From: Nibribacter ruber
GTDB taxonomy: Bacteria > Bacteroidota > Bacteroidia > Cytophagales > Hymenobacteraceae
Length of the DNA stretch: 64,000 bases
Reading direction: 5' to 3'
Assembly (NCBI RefSeq): GCF_009913235.1
Contig: NZ_CP047897.1
Span: 3,533,001-3,597,000 of the forward strand
Made by a program: the position numbers and the translations under genes. Below are positions 1-8,815 of the stretch, piece after piece. The notes under the pieces were generated by a model. It did no database searches. It was not told the DNA's origin and was given only the letters and a program-made list of their open reading frames with translations. Position 1 is the first letter of the stretch, and the number at the start of each line of letters is the position of its first letter.

Positions 1-570
1 TTTGGGGTTTGGGAAAAGGAGCATGGCTATGCGTATGCAGATAGCGCCTTGGCCAGCCTGGAGGCGCAGGCAAACAAGCAACCTTCCTTTGCAGAGCGGC
101 AGAAATTCCTCCGGAATGCCAGCCTGCAAGTACTCCTTCAATCACCAGTCACGTATGCGCAAAACCACCTCCTGGGCATGGTGCATTTTTTTCTGGACCC
201 GGGCCGTTATGATTTGGTGCATTTTTTTGGGGTGGATGGCAAGCAGGGCCCCGGTTTGAGCAGCCACCTACAGACCGAAGGCTACGCTGGACTCTGGGCA
301 TATCTCAGGGAGTACAATTTCTTTTTCCTGCTGGCGTTGGGAACCTTGGTGCTGGCCAACCTAGTAAAGCTGGCGGCCTTGGTTTTGTATGCCTTCAATA
401 GGCAAGTGGCGTTGGCAGAGCGTGTCTTGCTGCTGGGCATCATCTTGTTGGTGGCGGGGCTTACGGGGCCGGTGGGCGTGTCCAGGTACACGGTGCCCGT
501 CTTTCCATTGGTATTGTACACGCTGCCTTTTGCGTGGCAGCAGGCCTGGCGCTTTGTTCAAAACCGCTGA
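1..570 (+). CDS. C-terminal part of a membrane glycosyltransferase-like protein (5' end outside window)
   Basis: The frame is open from the first base and ends in TGA at 568-570, so only about 189 C-terminal residues are present. It begins with a soluble stretch rich in Ala, Gln and Phe. Two or three hydrophobic segments follow (around FFFLLALGTLVLANLVKL, and VLLLGIILLVAGLTG). It ends with GVSRYTVPVFPLVLYTLPF. A final Arg-Tyr-x-x-Pro-x-x-Pro before a last hydrophobic segment is common at the end of GT39/ArnT-type lipid-linked glycosyltransferases, and that is the only basis for the family guess. The catalytic N-terminal loop lies outside the window. It could equally be another polytopic membrane protein. 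The next gene, dxs, starts 134 bp downstream and is probably unrelated. Confidence 0.45.
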   Translation, partial: FGVWEKEHGYAYADSALASLEAQANKQPSFAERQKFLRNASLQVLLQSPVTYAQNHLLGMVHFFLDPGRYDLVHFFGVDGKQGPGLSSHLQTEGYAGLWAYLREYNFFFLLALGTLVLANLVKLAALVLYAFNRQVALAERVLLLGIILLVAGLTGPVGVSRYTVPVFPLVLYTLPFAWQQAWRFVQNR

Positions 571-704
571 ATTTTCGTAGAGGTAAAAGAACCAGCGCAG
601 TTGCCTGGCGGCAGGGATAATATTTTTTGCTATTTTTACATTTTTTGGGGAATCCATAACTTTTGGATGCCTCATTGGTTTAGATTTTGCTAAGTAGAAG
701 ACAT

Positions 705-2621
705 ATGATCATTGAACCCGGAGAATTACTGTCCAAGATTGACTCGCCCGCCGATTTGCGGAAGCTGTCTGAGGACCAGTTGTTACAGGTCTGCCAGGAG
801 CTGCGACAGTTCATCATTGATAATGTGTCTATCTACGGAGGCCACTTTGGCGCTAGCTTAGGCGTGGTGGAAATGACCGTGGCCCTGCATTATGTGTTCA
901 ATACGCCCTATGACCAACTGGTCTGGGACGTGGGGCACCAGGCCTACGGCCACAAAATCCTGACCGGCAGAAGAGACGTTTTTCACACCAACCGCAAGCT
1001 CAACGGCATCTCGGGTTTCCCGAAGCGCAAGGAAAGCGAGTATGACGCCTTTGGCGTAGGCCACTCCAGTACCTCTATTTCGGCGGCGCTGGGTATGGCC
1101 GTGGCTTCCCAGATTAAGAAAGAGTTTGACCGTCATCATATTGCCGTGATTGGCGATGGTTCCATGACGGCCGGTATGGCTTTTGAAGCCCTCAACCACG
1201 GCGGCGCCTCAGATGCTGACCTGCTGGTAGTTTTGAACGACAACTGTATGAGCATTGACCCCAACGTGGGCGCGCTCAAAGAATATTTAACCGATATAAC
1301 CACGTCTCGCACCTATAACAAAGTGCGTGACGAGCTTTGGAACATCCTGGGCAAAATCAGCAAGTTCGGCCCAAATGCCCAGCAGATTGCCTCTAAGGTA
1401 GAAAGCGGCATCAAAGCTACTTTATTGAAGCAGAGCAATCTGTTTGAAAGCCTCAAGTTCCGGTACTTTGGACCAATTGACGGGCATGATGTCAATCATC
1501 TGGCCAGCGTCTTGCAAGACCTGAAGAAGATTCCCGGACCTAAAATACTTCACTGTGTGACCGTCAAAGGCAAGGGCTTTGCTTTAGCAGAGAAAGAGCA
1601 GACGAAGTGGCATGCGCCCGGTTTATTTGACAAACTTACCGGCGAAATCTACAAAGTACACCACACCACGCCGCAGCCGCCTAAGTACCAGGATGTGTTT
1701 GGGCACACGCTGTTGGAGATGGCCGAGCAGAACCCCAAAATCATGGGCGTGACGCCGGCTATGCCCAGTGGTTCTTCTATGAACATCATGATGGCCGCCA
1801 TGCCAGACCGCGCCATTGACGTGGGCATTGCCGAGCAACATGCGGTGACTTTCTCGGCGGGATTGGCTACGCAGGGCATGGTGCCGTTCTGTAACATCTA
1901 TTCCAGCTTCATGCAACGCGGCTATGACCAAGTAGTGCATGATGTGTGTTTGCAGAACCTGCACGTGGTCTTCACGCTAGACAGGGCCGGTTTTGCTGGC
2001 GCCGACGGCCAGACGCACCATGGTTCTTATGACATTGCCTACATGCGCTGTCTGCCTAACATGGTAGTATCTTCTCCTATGAACGAGCAGGAACTTCGTA
2101 ACCTCATGTTCACGGCCAGCCAGGACGGAATGGGACCATTTACCATCCGCTACCCACGCGGCGAAGGCGTTATGCCTGAATGGCGCACACCGCTGGAACT
2201 GATAGAAGTAGGCAAAGGCCGCACCATTCAAGAAGGAGAGGAAGTAGCCGTCTTGACCATCGGGCACATTGGCAATTATGTAGTAGACGTGTGTAAAAAC
2301 ATGAAACTGGACGGTCTGCGCCCGGGGCACTATGACATGCGCTTCTGCAAGCCACTGGATGAACAACTGCTGCACCACATCTTCCAGACCTATGACAAAG
2401 TAGTAACCGTAGAGGACGGCTGCTTGCAAGGCGGCTTTGGCAGTGCCATCCTGGAGTTCATGGCTGATCATGGCTACAATGCGCAGGTGAAACGCCTGGG
2501 TATACCTGACATGATTATAGAGCACGGTTCCCAAATGGAACTGCACCGCTTATGCGGCTTCGACCCTGAAGGCATTGAACGCACCGTGCGTGAATTGATG
2601 GGTGTGACGGTAAGAGTGTAA
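705..2621 (+). CDS. dxs: 1-deoxy-D-xylulose-5-phosphate synthase
   Basis: This enzyme condenses pyruvate and glyceraldehyde-3-phosphate to DXP, the first step of the MEP isoprenoid pathway, using thiamine diphosphate and Mg2+ in the cytoplasm. At 638 residues it has the normal length. The thiamine-binding signature begins at GDGSMTAGMAFEALNHGG and ends at the Asn of VVLNDNCMSI. The transketolase-type glutamate is in DVGIAEQHAVTFSAGLA, followed by DRAGFAGADGQTHHG. The frame extends up to a TTG at 687, but ATG 705 gives the usual family start MIIEPGELLSKI and is preferred. A strong terminator follows at 2646, so the gene is probably transcribed alone. Confidence 0.97.
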   Translation: MIIEPGELLSKIDSPADLRKLSEDQLLQVCQELRQFIIDNVSIYGGHFGASLGVVEMTVALHYVFNTPYDQLVWDVGHQAYGHKILTGRRDVFHTNRKLNGISGFPKRKESEYDAFGVGHSSTSISAALGMAVASQIKKEFDRHHIAVIGDGSMTAGMAFEALNHGGASDADLLVVLNDNCMSIDPNVGALKEYLTDITTSRTYNKVRDELWNILGKISKFGPNAQQIASKVESGIKATLLKQSNLFESLKFRYFGPIDGHDVNHLASVLQDLKKIPGPKILHCVTVKGKGFALAEKEQTKWHAPGLFDKLTGEIYKVHHTTPQPPKYQDVFGHTLLEMAEQNPKIMGVTPAMPSGSSMNIMMAAMPDRAIDVGIAEQHAVTFSAGLATQGMVPFCNIYSSFMQRGYDQVVHDVCLQNLHVVFTLDRAGFAGADGQTHHGSYDIAYMRCLPNMVVSSPMNEQELRNLMFTASQDGMGPFTIRYPRGEGVMPEWRTPLELIEVGKGRTIQEGEEVAVLTIGHIGNYVVDVCKNMKLDGLRPGHYDMRFCKPLDEQLLHHIFQTYDKVVTVEDGCLQGGFGSAILEFMADHGYNAQVKRLGIPDMIIEHGSQMELHRLCGFDPEGIERTVRELMGVTVRV

Positions 2622-2645
2622 GCTAAATTAGAATAGGTTAGAGGG

Positions 2646-2680
2646 AGGCCTCGCAGGTTTTAAAACTTGTGAGGCCTTTT
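2646..2680 (+). terminator. Intrinsic terminator of dxs
   Basis: A 15-bp stem (2646-2660 with 2663-2677, one or two non-canonical pairs) with a two-base loop is followed by a T run. It begins 24 nt after the dxs stop. The T run leads straight into the first 38-bp palindrome, whose own left arm adds five more T's. Confidence 0.85.
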
Positions 2681-2718
2681 CGTTTTTGGCCTGTTTTAGG
2701 GAAAATTGGCTAAAAACG
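2681..2718. repeat. 38-bp palindrome, copy 1
   Basis: Arms CGTTTTTGGCCTGTTTT and AAAATTGGCTAAAAACG around loop AGGG. It abuts the T run of the dxs terminator. Confidence 0.85.
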
Positions 2719-2788
2719 TTTCATCACTTCTCATTCATGACTCATTTCTACCTGTAGCATCTTCTCTTCTGTTCGTCTTTTCTCCCCG

Positions 2789-2882
2789 TGTCATCCTGAA
2801 AGGATCTTGGTAGCGAGCTAAATAAGCGTTTGAATAAATGCCATTACAGCTTGCCCACAAGATCCTTCCAGGATAACAAAAG
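2789..2882. repeat. 94-bp inverted-repeat element, single copy here
   Basis: The left end (TCATCCTGAAAGGATCTTG, from about 2793) recurs as an imperfect reverse complement at the right end (CAAGATCCTTCCAGGATAA, from about 2860), with about 48 bp of unrelated sequence between. The rest of the dxs-to-3027 gap is two 38-bp palindromes and unremarkable sequence. The ends resemble dispersed palindromic repeats I associate with Hymenobacter-type genomes, but that is memory and was not checked. No coding capacity. Confidence 0.6.
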
Positions 2883-2958
2883 GGGGGAGCTAGAATGCCT
2901 TTACTAGTTTTGAAAGTGGTTTCAAAAGTCTTACTGGTTGCAGTCTAGGCGCTGCGTG

Positions 2959-2996
2959 CGTTTTTAGCCTGTTTCCAGCAAAACAAGCCAAAATCG
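2959..2996. repeat. 38-bp palindrome, copy 2
   Basis: Arms CGTTTTTAGCCTGTTTC and AAAACAAGCCAAAATCG, loop CAGC. It lies 30 bp upstream of the start of the next gene, so it probably overlaps that gene's promoter region. Confidence 0.8.
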
Positions 2997-3026
2997 GCGT
3001 CCAGAAAATATTTGTACCTTCACCCA

Positions 3027-3344
3027 ATGACTAGCCCAACACGACCAGAAGTCCTCACATTACCTTTACAAGAGAAGCTCATCATCATTGGTAAATCTCT
3101 GCTGTTGGTGCTGCTCATCTACACGGTCATTGATTTGTATGAGCCTATCAAGAAGGTGCTGGCTGGCGGAAGCGTCACGGGGGCAGAGGTGCTTTCCCAC
3201 ATAGAGGTGCTGGAGAAGTGGCCCATCGTGGCCATCATCACGCTGTTAATGGCCAATACCAGCATCAAGAAGAAGACCAAGGCGTTGCAAGAAGCGCAAC
3301 TTTCCTCCCCAGAAACAGCAGGGCAGGAGGTGGCTGGTAAATAA
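3027..3344 (+). CDS. Small two-helix membrane protein, function unknown
   Basis: The product is 105 residues. One hydrophobic segment lies around residues 15-36 (LIIIGKSLLLVLLIYTVIDLY) and a shorter one around 65-80 (WPIVAIITLLMANTSI). A lysine-rich turn and a polar tail follow. The ATG at 3027 is preferred to the in-frame TTG at 3012, which overlaps a likely -7 element (AATATTTG, 3007-3014). I do not recognise the family; the second helix ending in a basic KKKTK patch suggests a cytoplasmic C-terminus. Seven bases after the stop comes a 38-bp palindrome and then the hydrolase gene, so the two genes may be cotranscribed. Confidence 0.7.
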   Translation: MTSPTRPEVLTLPLQEKLIIIGKSLLLVLLIYTVIDLYEPIKKVLAGGSVTGAEVLSHIEVLEKWPIVAIITLLMANTSIKKKTKALQEAQLSSPETAGQEVAGK

Positions 3345-3351
3345 GTTTTTT

Positions 3352-3389
3352 CGTTTTTTGCGTGTTTCCCGTAAAACAGGTCAAAATCG
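3352..3389. repeat. 38-bp palindrome, copy 3
   Basis: Arms CGTTTTTTGCGTGTTTC and AAAACAGGTCAAAATCG, loop CCGT. It begins 7 nt after a stop codon and ends 9 nt before the hydrolase ATG at 3399, so it fills the whole intergenic space. Confidence 0.8.
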
Positions 3390-3398
3390 AAATTCCTT

Positions 3399-4214
3399 AT
3401 GACAACCCACTTACTTGCCCATACCCAAACCGGTACCGGTCCTACACTAGTTTTCTTGCACGGCTTCTGTGAAAGCAAAGACGTCTGGACCGATTTCGTG
3501 AAGCCGCTTTTGCATGAATTCCAAATCATTACGCTAGACCTGCCCGGCCACGGTGAAAGCCCGCTGCCTTCAGACTATTCCATGGAAGCGCAGGCACGTC
3601 AGGTGCAGGAAACCTTAAAAGCGCTGGGCGTAGAGAAGTGTCTGCTGGTGGGGCATTCCATGGGTGGTTATGTGAGTCTGGCCGTGGCCGAGCTGTTTCC
3701 AGAGCTATTGTACGGTTTGTGTCTGTTCCATTCCAGCGCGTTGGCAGACACTGAGGAGAAGAAAGACAACCGCAACAAAACCGTGGAGTTCATCCAGAAA
3801 CACGGCGTGGACAAGTTCATGGAGACGTTTGTAGGGCCCTTGTTCGCGGAGAGCAACCGAGTGTCCTGCCAGCCGGCCATTGAGAAGATGCAAGCCATTG
3901 GCAAAGCCACGCCGCAAGAAACCATCACGGGCTGTCTGCAGGCCATGCGCGACAGAAAAGACCGCACCGAAGTCCTCAAAACCACGTCCATTCCCGTCTT
4001 TTTCATGGCAGGCAAAGAAGACCCCGCCGTGCCGCTAGAAGCCACCTTGCAGCAATGCCATTTGCCTGAGAACAGCATGACCTACTTTCTGGGGCACGTG
4101 GGGCACATGGGCATGTTTGAAAATACGGCGCTCACCCGACAGGCTTTGCTCAAATTTGCAGAGACGCTCTCACCGGCCAACGCTCAGAAGTACAGAGCCA
4201 GCAACTCGTTTTAA
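3399..4214 (+). CDS. Alpha/beta-fold hydrolase
   Basis: A 271-residue single-domain hydrolase without a signal peptide, hence cytoplasmic. The oxyanion HG is in LVFLHGFCES near residue 20. The nucleophile elbow is GHSMGG with Ser87. The likely acid is the Asp of GKEDPAVPL near residue 208, and the base is one of the histidines in GHVGHMGMFE near residue 235. The TLDLPGHGES strand pattern is typical of the MhpC/BioH/MenH-like group. The substrate cannot be told from sequence. The neighbouring small membrane protein upstream and the DUF2231-like membrane protein downstream give no pathway hint. Confidence 0.9.
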   Translation: MTTHLLAHTQTGTGPTLVFLHGFCESKDVWTDFVKPLLHEFQIITLDLPGHGESPLPSDYSMEAQARQVQETLKALGVEKCLLVGHSMGGYVSLAVAELFPELLYGLCLFHSSALADTEEKKDNRNKTVEFIQKHGVDKFMETFVGPLFAESNRVSCQPAIEKMQAIGKATPQETITGCLQAMRDRKDRTEVLKTTSIPVFFMAGKEDPAVPLEATLQQCHLPENSMTYFLGHVGHMGMFENTALTRQALLKFAETLSPANAQKYRASNSF

Positions 4215-4331
4215 GCATAAGGGCCGGCAGCAGGTTTTGGAAAAGTAATAGGTGAAAAATATAGGAATCCCGCTATTTATTTGTAGAATTGGGTCCCCCC
4301 TCTCTCTTTCCTGTTTCTTTGCTGGTTTTGC

Positions 4332-4823
4332 ATGAATGACGCACACTACCATCTGCTGTTAAATCATATGCCTATTCTGGGCGCGCTGTTTGGCGTGCTG
4401 CTGTTAGGGTCGGGGTTTATAACGAAAAGCGTGTCGGTGCTCAAGGCCGGCATGACCACTATTTTAGTGGTGTCTGTCCTGACCATGCCCGCTTATTTTA
4501 CCGGCGAGGCCGCTGAGAAAGTGGTGGAGGATCTTCCGGGGGTACGCCATGATGACATTGCAGCCCACGAAGAAGCCGGTGAGCTAGGTCTTTGGGTAAT
4601 GGCCGCCGCCGGTAGTGCCGCTCTCATGGGGCTGCTCACCACGTCAAGCAACCACCGCCGCAGTGCCCGCTACAAGAAACCCAGAACCTGGGCAGTCATT
4701 ACCTTGCTGGTGTCCGTGGCAGCCTTTGGCATCATGGCCTGGGCAGGAGTGACGGGGGGCTTGATCAGGCACAGTGAGTTGCATGAAAACCCACCCGCTG
4801 CCGTAAACGCCGTGCCCAAGTAA
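4332..4823 (+). CDS. Four-helix membrane protein, DUF2231-like
   Basis: The product is 163 residues with four hydrophobic helices (about residues 14-32, 36-55, 86-106 and 120-141). It opens with a His-rich motif, NDAHYHLLLNHMPILGALFG, and has a conserved-looking loop FTGEAAEKVVEDLPGV followed by DIAAHEEAGELG. The histidine and acidic positions near the membrane faces resemble small DUF2231-type proteins sometimes proposed to bind haem, but I cannot show ligand binding. The start ATG is the first in frame. Copy 4 of the 38-bp palindrome, 27 nt after the stop, is probably its terminator. Confidence 0.75.
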   Translation: MNDAHYHLLLNHMPILGALFGVLLLGSGFITKSVSVLKAGMTTILVVSVLTMPAYFTGEAAEKVVEDLPGVRHDDIAAHEEAGELGLWVMAAAGSAALMGLLTTSSNHRRSARYKKPRTWAVITLLVSVAAFGIMAWAGVTGGLIRHSELHENPPAAVNAVPK

Positions 4824-4848
4824 CCTCTAGTATGTAGGACAATCTATA

Positions 4849-4897
4849 GCCGTTTTTGGCCTGTTTCCGGGAAAACAGGCCAAAAACGGCTTTTCTT
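4849..4897 (+). terminator. Terminator built on a 38-bp palindrome
   Basis: Copy 4 of the palindrome (4851-4888) is extended by flanking GC/GC pairs and followed by TTTTCTTTTA. The result is a stem of about 19 bp with a T-rich tail. Confidence 0.7.
4851..4888. repeat. 38-bp palindrome, copy 4
   Basis: Arms CGTTTTTGGCCTGTTTC and AAAACAGGCCAAAAACG, loop CGGG. Sixteen of 17 pairs match, making it one of the copies closest to consensus. Confidence 0.9.
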
Positions 4898-5000
4898 TTA
4901 GAAAGCGCTGGAGCAGATTTCGTTAACTGCCGGTTTTCCTCTATTTTCAAGCATCCTAACTCCACCTAACCAACAAAAGACAATCGTCTTCGCATAAGGC

Positions 5001-7934
5001 ATGATGCTACGCAAACCACTCTTCCCGTTGATGATGCTGGGCCTTTTGAGCCTACCCACCATCGCCCAGAAAAACAAAGAAAAACAGCCTGCCTTCACCC
5101 CGGCAAAAGAGCGCTTAGAAGGCTACCAGCAGCGCCTGAAGCTGCAGCAGAACTCCCTGGCCGGCAACATCGCGTTCCGCAACGTGGGCCCCACGGTCAT
5201 GAGCGGCCGCGTGGTAGACTTGGACGTATCGCCTACAGACCCCACTAATTTCTACGTGGCCTACGCCTCTGGCGGCTTGTGGCACACCACCAACAACGGT
5301 ATCTCCTTTGAGCCCCTGTTTGACCGCGAAGCCGTGATGACCATTGGTGACATTGCCGTGGACTGGAAGAACAACACCATCTGGGTAGGCACCGGCGAGA
5401 GTAACTCCAGCCGCTCGTCTTATTCTGGCGTGGGTATTTACAAAAGCACAGACGGCGGAAAAACCTGGCAGCACAAAGGCCTCCCAGAAACCCATCACAT
5501 TGGTCGTATCATCCTAAACCCAAATGACCCTAACACGGCTTGGGTTGCGGCAGTAGGCCATTTGTACTCGCCTAACCAGGAGCGCGGCATCTTCAAGACT
5601 ACTGATGGCGGCAACACCTGGAAGCACGTCCTGAAGGGTGGCAACGACAACACCGGCGCCGTGGATATGGTCATTGATCCATCTAATCCAAATAACTTGT
5701 ACGCTAGCTTGTGGCACCGCGAGCGCCGCGCCTGGAACTTCGTGGAGAGTGGCAGTGGCTCTGGCGTGTACAAAAGCACCAACGGCGGCGACACCTGGCA
5801 GAAAGTAGAAGGCGGTTTGCCTACCGGCGAAGGCGTCGGTCGTATTGGCCTCACCGTTTTCCCAAGCAATCCCAAAATCATCTACGCCAGCATTGACAAC
5901 CAGGAACTGCGCAAAGACGTGAAACCAGCTGTGGCCAGCAACACCAACAAACTGCGCAAGGAGCAGTTCAAGGACTTCAGCAAAGAAGACTTTTTAAAGC
6001 TGGATGACGCCACCATTAACACCTTCTTAGACGACAACAACTTCCCGAGAACTTATACCGCCCGCTCTGTCAAGGAGTTAGTGCGCACAGATAAGATTAG
6101 ACCCGTGGCTTTGTCAGATTTCTTGGTAGATGCCAACTCTGTCATGATTGAAACCCCGGTGACGGGCGCGCAAGTGTACCGCTCAGACGATGCCGGCCTT
6201 ACCTGGAAGAAAACCCACGAGGGCTACATTGACGACCTGTACTATACCTACGGCTACTATTTTGGCGTCATCAGAGTGTCACCCATCAACCCAGACCATG
6301 TGTACATCTTGGGTGTGCCCTTGCTCAAGTCTGAAGACGCGGGTAAAACCTGGAAGAACATTGAAGGCGACAACGTGCACTCAGACCACCAGGATTTATG
6401 GGTGAGCCCTACCAAGCCCGGCCATTTGGTGAGCGGCAATGACGGCGGCATCAACATCACCTATGACGATGGCAAGACCTGGTTCAAGGCCAATTCGCAC
6501 GCGGTAGGGCAGTTCTATTCGGTGACCGTAGACATGGCCACGCCTTACAACGTGTACGGCGGCTTGCAGGACAACGGCGTTTGGGGCGGACCCAGCACCT
6601 ACACCGCCAGCAATGCCTGGACCGAGAACGGCCGGTACCCGTACCAGCGTTTGGGCGGCGGCGATGGCATGATGGTGCAGGTAGACTACAGAGACAACAA
6701 CACGGTCTACACGGGCTCCCAATATGGCGCGTACTTCAGACTGAACAAGGCTACTGGTCAGCGTTTGCCCATTCAGCCTAAGCACAAGCTAGGTGAGCGC
6801 CCGTTGCGCTTTAACTGGGAAAGCCCTATCCTGTTGTCACGCCATAATCAGGATGTACTGTACTTCGGGTCGAACAAATTCCACCGTTCTTTGAACAAAG
6901 GCGAGAACATGGAAGCCCTGTCGGGGGACCTGACCAACGGCGGAAGAGCGGGTGACGTGGGCTATGGCACCTTGACCGTGATTGAGGAGTCTCCCTTGCG
7001 CTTCGGGTTGCTGTACACCGGTTCTGATGACGGACTAATCCACGTGAGCCGCGATGGTGGCTATACCTGGACCAAGATCTCAGACAAGCTGCCCAAGAAC
7101 ATGTGGGTGAGTGGCATCTCGGCGAGTAATGAGAACGAAGGTACTGTCTACGCTACCTTGAACGGCTACCGTTGGGATGACTTCACGCCGTACCTGTACG
7201 TCTCTACGGACTACGGCAAGAACTGGAAGCAACTGGGCAAGAACCTGCCTAAGGAGCCATTGAACGTCATCAAGGAAGACCCTAAGAACCCTAATTTGCT
7301 GTTTGTAGGCTCAGACAACGGCTTGTACGTGTCATTAGACAAAGGCCAGACCTTCCAGGCCTTGGGCGGTGATGATTTGCCGTCGGTATCGGTGCATGAT
7401 TTGGCTATCCATCCAAGAGAGAATGACCTGGTGGTGGGCACGCACGGGCGCTCCCTGTATATTGGTAACATTGCGCATTTGCAGCAGTTGACCTCTGAGA
7501 TTCAAGCCAAAGCGGTGCATATGTTTGCCTTGACGGCGCCGCAGTATTCTGAGCGTTGGGGCGAGAAGTTTGGCACCTACGGATACACGTTTACGCCCAA
7601 CCTGACCGTTCCTTACTATGTGAGCAATGCCGGCACGGCCACCATCAGAATCAAAACCGACAAAGGCCAGGTGCTGAAGCAAGTAACCGACCAGGCGGAG
7701 AAAGGCTTAAACTACGTGGGCTATGACCTGACCGTGGAGCCTGCCAACCAAACCGCCTATGAGCAAGCTTTAAACGAAGGCCGTAAAGGCGGCGAGGCCG
7801 TGAAAGTAACGCCCGCTTCTAACAAAAGCCTGTACCTGAAGCCTGGCAAATACACGGTAGAGGTAGAAGCGAACGGTTCTAAAACCACGCAGGATTTTGT
7901 GATCAAAGCTCCTGAGCGCAGAGGCAGAGAATAG
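5001..7934 (+). CDS. Secreted BNR/VPS10-like beta-propeller protein
   Basis: The product has 977 residues. An N-terminal signal peptide (MMLRKPLFPLMMLGLLSLPTIAQ) indicates export. The body holds at least eight Asp-box/BNR motifs of the form S-x-D-x-G-x-T-W, for example STDGGKTWQH, TTDGGNTWKH, STNGGDTWQK, SDDAGLTWKK, SEDAGKTWKN, SRDGGYTWTK and STDYGKNWKQ. This fits one or two sortilin/VPS10-type propellers. A beta-sandwich-like tail of about 130 residues ends KPGKYTVEVEANGSKTTQDFVIKAP. Such proteins are often named glycosyl hydrolases, but Asp boxes are structural and I see no catalytic set. Two ATGs stand together at 5001 and 5004, and either start keeps the signal. Confidence 0.85.
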   Translation: MMLRKPLFPLMMLGLLSLPTIAQKNKEKQPAFTPAKERLEGYQQRLKLQQNSLAGNIAFRNVGPTVMSGRVVDLDVSPTDPTNFYVAYASGGLWHTTNNGISFEPLFDREAVMTIGDIAVDWKNNTIWVGTGESNSSRSSYSGVGIYKSTDGGKTWQHKGLPETHHIGRIILNPNDPNTAWVAAVGHLYSPNQERGIFKTTDGGNTWKHVLKGGNDNTGAVDMVIDPSNPNNLYASLWHRERRAWNFVESGSGSGVYKSTNGGDTWQKVEGGLPTGEGVGRIGLTVFPSNPKIIYASIDNQELRKDVKPAVASNTNKLRKEQFKDFSKEDFLKLDDATINTFLDDNNFPRTYTARSVKELVRTDKIRPVALSDFLVDANSVMIETPVTGAQVYRSDDAGLTWKKTHEGYIDDLYYTYGYYFGVIRVSPINPDHVYILGVPLLKSEDAGKTWKNIEGDNVHSDHQDLWVSPTKPGHLVSGNDGGINITYDDGKTWFKANSHAVGQFYSVTVDMATPYNVYGGLQDNGVWGGPSTYTASNAWTENGRYPYQRLGGGDGMMVQVDYRDNNTVYTGSQYGAYFRLNKATGQRLPIQPKHKLGERPLRFNWESPILLSRHNQDVLYFGSNKFHRSLNKGENMEALSGDLTNGGRAGDVGYGTLTVIEESPLRFGLLYTGSDDGLIHVSRDGGYTWTKISDKLPKNMWVSGISASNENEGTVYATLNGYRWDDFTPYLYVSTDYGKNWKQLGKNLPKEPLNVIKEDPKNPNLLFVGSDNGLYVSLDKGQTFQALGGDDLPSVSVHDLAIHPRENDLVVGTHGRSLYIGNIAHLQQLTSEIQAKAVHMFALTAPQYSERWGEKFGTYGYTFTPNLTVPYYVSNAGTATIRIKTDKGQVLKQVTDQAEKGLNYVGYDLTVEPANQTAYEQALNEGRKGGEAVKVTPASNKSLYLKPGKYTVEVEANGSKTTQDFVIKAPERRGRE

Positions 7935-7947
7935 ATTTTGCATCAAC

Positions 7948-7985
7948 CGTTTTCGGGCTGATTCCCAGAAAACAGGCTAAAAACG
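7948..7985. repeat. 38-bp palindrome, copy 5
   Basis: Arms CGTTTTCGGGCTGATTC and AAAACAGGCTAAAAACG, loop CCAG. It starts 13 nt after a stop and runs directly into the next terminator stem. Confidence 0.85.
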
Positions 7986-8018
7986 AAGAAGGAGGCTGTC
8001 ATGGCCTCCTTCTTTTGT
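7986..8018. terminator. Bidirectional terminator between convergent genes
   Basis: An 11-bp GC-containing stem (7986-7996 with 8004-8014) is followed by TTTGTTTT on the plus side. On the minus side, A's precede it that become U's in the leftward transcript. It serves the propeller gene and the leftward response regulator. Confidence 0.8.
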
Positions 8019-8019
8019 T

Positions 8020-8424
8020 TTAACTGAAATGCTCTGTGACCAGGTGCATGGCGTCTGCCTGCGTTAAGGGCTTAGACAGAAAGCCTGCTACGTCTGGGAA
8101 TTCCTTCAGCCGCTCCAGGTCATAGAAGCTGGCCGAGGAGGAGAGCGTAAACACTTTCTTGGCTTTATGGTGGTCAGGAAGCTCCTGGTACTGGGTAAGA
8201 AAGTCAAAGCCGTCCATCACAGACATTTTAATGTCTACCAGAATCAGGTCCAGGGGCAGAGTGGCATTGGCGTGCTCGGCGCCGGTCAGGTACTCCAGGG
8301 CGGCCTCTCCGTTCAAGACCACGTCAATCTGCTCGGCAATCTCTGCTTTGTTTAAGACGCGCTGGTTCATGTAGTTGGTGATCTCGTCGTCGTCAATTAA
8401 CAAGACTCTATTGAGTTTCTTCAT
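8020..8424 (-). CDS. Single-domain response regulator (CheY-like receiver)
   Basis: The product is 134 residues and is only a receiver domain. The acidic pocket is Asp11-Asp12-Asp13, and the phosphoacceptor is Asp64 in LILVDIKMSVMDGF. The switch serine lies in FTLSSSAS, and the conserved lysine is in FLSKPL. There is no output domain, so it presumably acts through protein contacts, as a phosphorelay or CheY-type protein. No histidine kinase lies nearby. A TATCTTTA box on the minus strand at 8470-8477 is a plausible -7 element. Confidence 0.93.
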   Translation of the reverse strand: MKKLNRVLLIDDDEITNYMNQRVLNKAEIAEQIDVVLNGEAALEYLTGAEHANATLPLDLILVDIKMSVMDGFDFLTQYQELPDHHKAKKVFTLSSSASFYDLERLKEFPDVAGFLSKPLTQADAMHLVTEHFS

Positions 8425-8815
8425 GGGTACTTGGGTTGTATGGCGGTCGCAAACCGTACGAATGTGCTGTAAAGATAGCGTCTTTCCTATATGGACGGCC
8501 TATCCTGGATGCTCCGTCTTATTTATAACGGGATTTGGCCAGCGGTGGTATCTGCAGGCCGCTTCGTTTAACAGGTACGTGTGCTCCCTTGGGAAAGTGA
8601 CAAATTTCCCTCAACTGGACTTCTTCGCATTAACGGTTTAAATATAGCCATAACGTGATATTTGCTTCGTTTTTGGCCTGATTTCCAGAAAACAGCCTAA
8701 AAACAAAATTATAGAAACAAAACCGGCGGCGGGCCTCTGTACATCCGTCAAAAACTGGTATCTTCCAGATTCAAAGCGTACTCTACTTTACCTTTAGCTT
8801 ACCGCATCTATTCAC
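8425..8815. other. 391-bp intergenic region between divergent genes
   Basis: It contains the possible leftward -7 box (8470-8477), copy 6 of the 38-bp palindrome, and probably the rightward promoter of the lipoprotein gene (TACCTTTA at about 8789). I see no convincing gene or RNA in it. Confidence 0.5.
8668..8705. repeat. 38-bp palindrome, copy 6
   Basis: Arms CGTTTTTGGCCTGATTT and AAAACAGCCTAAAAACA, loop CCAG. The terminal CG of the right arm has decayed to CA. It lies between divergent genes, far from any stop codon. Confidence 0.8.
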
